In this document: one piece after another, positions 7,203 to 8,412 of the stretch
Numbering within the stretch: position 1 is the first letter of the stretch
Layout of the letters: every line of letters starts with the position of its first letter
From: Prevotellaceae bacterium
GTDB taxonomy: Bacteria > Bacteroidota > Bacteroidia > Bacteroidales > UBA932
Assembly (NCBI GenBank): GCA_031264645.1
Contig: JAISDR010000298.1
Span: forward strand, 1-8,412
Length of the DNA stretch: 8,412 nucleotides
Reading direction: 5' to 3'
Translations under genes and position numbers: made by a program
The notes under the pieces: generated by a model
Database searches by the model: none
What the model saw: the letters and a program-made list of their open reading frames with translations, nothing else
What the model was told of the DNA's origin: nothing

Positions 7203-7225
7203 CGAAAGATATTTACTATCTTTCG
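7203..7225. repeat. Perfect inverted repeat, 9-bp stem with 5-nt loop
   Basis: CGAAAGATA (7203-7211) is the exact reverse complement of TATCTTTCG (7217-7225), separated by TTTAC. The right arm runs directly into CGCGCG and lies 21 bp from the (GT)29 tract. No T-run follows on either strand, so it is not an intrinsic terminator. It could form an RNA hairpin in the predicted minus-strand transcript or a cruciform in DNA. Confidence 0.7.
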
Positions 7226-7244
7226 CGCGCGTACTATTATAATA

Positions 7245-7306
<62 letters not shown>

Positions 7307-7449
7307 AAAAATCGTGCCAAAGTATTCAAATATCTCACTTATTGAGAGATTATCCCTTAAATCTTTGAAATTTTTGAAGCCGCAATATGAGGTTAAACAA
7401 ACCATACACTTAAAATTTTATATCATAAAAAATATTTACATAAGCGCGG

Positions 7450-7482
7450 CAAAGGTAAATAAAAAAATAATACAACAACAAA
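7450..7482 (-). promoter_or_regulatory. Minus-strand Bacteroidetes promoter, TTTG-N21-TACCTTTG
   Basis: On the minus strand, TTTG (7482-7479) is followed after 21 nt by TACCTTTG (7457-7450). Both boxes match the Bacteroidetes consensus (TTTG, 19-21 nt, TAnnTTTG) without a mismatch. Transcription would start near 7444 and run left through the (CA)29 tract towards the terminator at 7155-7187 and the esterase remnant. It is the best-matching promoter in the window. The surrounding DNA is A-rich, so chance similarity of the -33 box is possible. Confidence 0.55.
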
Positions 7483-7521
7483 AAAAGTGAAAAAATGTTA
7501 AAGAATGTTTTTATGCGACTG

Positions 7522-7559
7522 AGGAACAGTATAAAAAGAGTTAAGGAACAGTATAAAAA
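7522..7559. repeat. Short direct repeat AGGAACAGTATAAAAA, two copies
   Basis: The 16-bp sequence occurs at 7522-7537 and 7544-7559 with a 22-bp period, just before the larger 80-bp repeat. It has no recognised function. Confidence 0.7.
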
Positions 7560-7563
7560 AGAT

Positions 7564-7712
7564 ATGAACAGATTTATCAGAAAACTATTTTGCCATGTAT
7601 TTTTGCATCGCATCGCGCAATTCAAAATTCAAAATTCAGAATTATGAGCAGATTTATCAGGAAACTGTTTTTGCCGTGTATTTTTGCATCGCATCGCGCA
7701 ATTCAAAATTCA
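7564..7712 (+). repeat. Duplicated unit of about 80 bp, each copy with a promoter-like box
   Basis: Copy 1 (7564-7631) and copy 2 (7644-7712) differ at only a few bases and one inserted T, with an offset of 80-81 bp. Each begins ATGA(A/G)CAGATTTATCAG, contains the -7-like box TATTTTTG (7598-7605 and 7679-7686) with TTTA 21-22 nt upstream, and ends in GCATCGCATCGCGCAATTC plus AAAATTCA. Translated from the ATG, the copies begin MNRFIRKLF and MSRFIRKLFLPCIFA, which looks like the start of a secreted protein. Copy 1 stops after 27 residues, while copy 2 stays open to 7856 through non-gene-like repeats. They look like duplicated, decayed 5' gene ends or duplicated promoter units. Three TCATTTAT copies follow (7717, 7742, 7784), and no convincing gene is seen in 7300-7930. 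Confidence 0.7.
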
Positions 7713-7865
7713 GAACTCATTTATTTTTCACGCGTAATAATTCATTTATTAAGCATACGCACTCATTCGGCGATCTCGGCAATTCATTTATCGCGCTCAA
7801 CAATTCAATCGTTAAATATTCTTAATCAATATTTTGCAGTTTCAATATTTTTTTAGACCTTCGTA

Positions 7866-7894
7866 CAGTCAAACGTCAAAATGACGCATGACTG
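7866..7894. repeat. Nested perfect hairpin/dyad
   Basis: CAGTCA (7866-7871) pairs with TGACTG (7889-7894), and inside it CGTCA (7874-7878) pairs with TGACG (7882-7886), with a 2x2 internal loop (AA/CA) and an AAA loop. All eleven stem base pairs are Watson-Crick. No T-run follows on either strand, so it is more likely an operator or RNA structure than a terminator. Confidence 0.6.
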
Positions 7895-7905
7895 AGGCAT
7901 ATAAT

Positions 7906-7928
7906 ATTAGTTAAATTAGTTAATTTAA
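7906..7928. promoter_or_regulatory. AT-rich operator-like dyad and 9-bp tandem repeat
   Basis: ATTAGTTAA occurs twice head to tail (7906-7914, 7915-7923), and TTAAATTA-GT-TAATTTAA (7911-7928) is a perfect dyad with a 2-bp centre. It lies 10 bp before the possible small ORF at 7938 and about 190 bp before the surface-protein gene, a plausible place for a regulator-binding site. AT-rich DNA gives such dyads by chance more often than balanced DNA. Confidence 0.3.
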
Positions 7929-7937
7929 TACTGAATA

Positions 7938-8117
7938 ATGGAAACAGTACGATATATCATCAATGAAAGTCTCGTCAGTGCGATAAAGCGATATTCATGT
8001 TTCGCCTGTCCGGGTAGAAAAACAAGCAATGATACGTTTTGTTCGAGAGAACATAAATTCCCCGCCTGGAGACGGGAAATCCTCACTTTTACTGATATTA
8101 AAATAAATAATAAATAA
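7938..8117 (+). CDS. Possible small ORF, 59 residues, unknown
   Basis: An ATG-initiated frame starts METVRYIINESLVSAIKRYS and contains a CFACPG motif (Cys22, Cys25) and a third Cys at 37. It ends at a TAA only 2 nt before the ATG of the surface-protein gene. The position is suggestive of coupling or of a leader peptide. It has no recognised domain, no signal peptide and no membrane segment. The same stretch could instead be an untranslated leader, since it contains a 5-bp hairpin with a GAGA tetraloop (8040-8053) and a CCCG/CGGG stem nearby (about 8060-8075). An open frame of this length can occur by chance. Confidence 0.25.
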   Translation: METVRYIINESLVSAIKRYSCFACPGRKTSNDTFCSREHKFPAWRREILTFTDIKINNK

Positions 8118-8119
8118 AC

Positions 8120-8412
8120 ATGAAAACAAACGCTTTAATAGAAAAATCCGGCACAGGTACGGACTGTTTGAATCACAGGAATCATATAAATCACAGAAAT
8201 CACAGTTCAGACTGTTTGAATCACAGTCGTATAAGCCGTAAATCCGTAATCCTTCTACTGTTGTTATGCCTGTTTATCGGCAATGTTCAGGCGACGGTCA
8301 GGTATGTAAAAGCGGGAGCATCGGGTACGGGAGCATCGTGGGCAAATGCTTCGGGCAATCTGCAGGCAATGATTAACGCCTCCGCCTCGGGCGACCAGGT
8401 GTGGGTGGCAGC
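8120..8412 (+). CDS. 5' part of a secreted surface protein, probably right-handed beta-helix type (runs off the window)
   Basis: The frame opens at an ATG at 8120 and stays open for 97 codons to the window end. After about 42 residues rich in Asn and His comes a signal peptide: SRKS, then a long hydrophobic run VILLLLLCLFIG, ending NVQA near residue 55. The mature protein starts TVRYVKAGASGTGASWANAS followed by GNLQAMINASASGDQVWVA. This is the typical first segment of Bacteroidetes secreted proteins with parallel beta-helix repeats and often a C-terminal type IX secretion signal. The C-terminal part is not available, so the sorting signal is not seen. The long segment before the signal peptide is unusual. 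In-frame TTG codons at 8168 and 8216 are alternative starts, and 8216 would give a signal peptide of ordinary length. Confidence 0.7.
   Translation, partial: MKTNALIEKSGTGTDCLNHRNHINHRNHSSDCLNHSRISRKSVILLLLLCLFIGNVQATVRYVKAGASGTGASWANASGNLQAMINASASGDQVWVA
8162..8226 (+). repeat. In-frame 9-bp AATCACAG-type repeats within a larger 48-bp direct repeat
   Basis: GACTGTTTGAATCACAG occurs exactly twice (8162-8178, 8210-8226). Between and inside these copies the 9-bp unit AATCACAGn occurs at 8171, 8189, 8198 and 8219, with a decayed unit AATCATATA at 8180. Both periods (9 and 48) are multiples of three, so the repeat reads in frame as Asn-His-x triplets between Asp-Cys-Leu-Asn-His copies. It lies in front of the signal peptide of the surface protein. 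Confidence 0.8.

Noticed and set aside
7644..7856. 71-residue plus-strand frame starting MSRFIRKLFLPCIFA
   Set aside because: The start looks like a signal peptide, but the rest is translated repeats (TCATTTAT, AATTCA) with no conserved pattern. It was treated as part of the duplicated unit rather than a gene.
8037..8055. tRNA T-arm-like GTTCGA
   Set aside because: The surrounding bases form a 5-bp stem with a GAGA loop rather than a T-arm with a 7-nt loop, and no acceptor, D or anticodon arms are found.

Overview
The window reads as chromosomal DNA from a member of the Bacteroidetes, probably order Bacteroidales. The evidence is promoter boxes of the TAnnTTTG type, no Shine-Dalgarno-like sequences before the starts, a LolA-like protein whose signal peptide ends in NAQ, a HU-like/DUF4469 protein of a type typical of this phylum, and a secreted beta-helix-type protein at the right edge. 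No gene gives a species-level identification.

Region 1 (about 1-5552) is a compact plus-strand operon. A promoter-like sequence at 8-37 is followed by an MMPL/RND-type exporter (131-2644), a CrtI/retinol-saturase-like FAD oxidoreductase (2641-4113), a LolA-like periplasmic carrier (4110-4730) and two small hotdog-fold proteins related to FabZ (4740-5171 and 5181-5552). The first three genes overlap by ATGA junctions and the last two follow after 9-nt gaps. This gene set matches the export and dehydratase part of aryl-polyene/flexirubin-type pigment clusters, which are common in Gram-negative bacteria. Ketosynthases, acyl carrier proteins and a ketoreductase are not in the window. The hotdog pair is notable: one protein keeps the FabZ-type Glu but lacks the His motif, and the other keeps the His but has Gln at the Glu position. 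They could therefore form one shared active site.

Region 2 (5553-6358) holds a gene with its own TACTTTTG promoter box, encoding a 253-residue HU-like plus DUF4469 protein.

Region 3 (6359-8119) is gene-poor, AT-rich and repeat-rich. It holds a 23-bp tandem repeat, a minus-strand esterase pseudogene (signal peptide and HGYGGS motif present, catalytic half lost, one frameshift), a minus-strand terminator and a 58-bp (GT)29 tract flanked by a 9-bp-stem hairpin and CGCGCG. A good minus-strand promoter (TTTG-N21-TACCTTTG, 7450-7482) faces left. Promoter, microsatellite and terminator together delimit a predicted transcript of about 290 nt that is either a small RNA or an attenuated leader of the broken esterase. 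Further right are a duplicated, roughly 80-bp unit that carries a promoter box and a start-like peptide in each copy, a nested hairpin, a perfect AT dyad and a possible 59-codon ORF.

Region 4 (8120-8412) is the 5' end of a secreted, probably beta-helix surface protein. Its first 36 codons contain in-frame 9-bp repeats (AATCACAGn) ahead of the signal peptide. The gene runs off the window.
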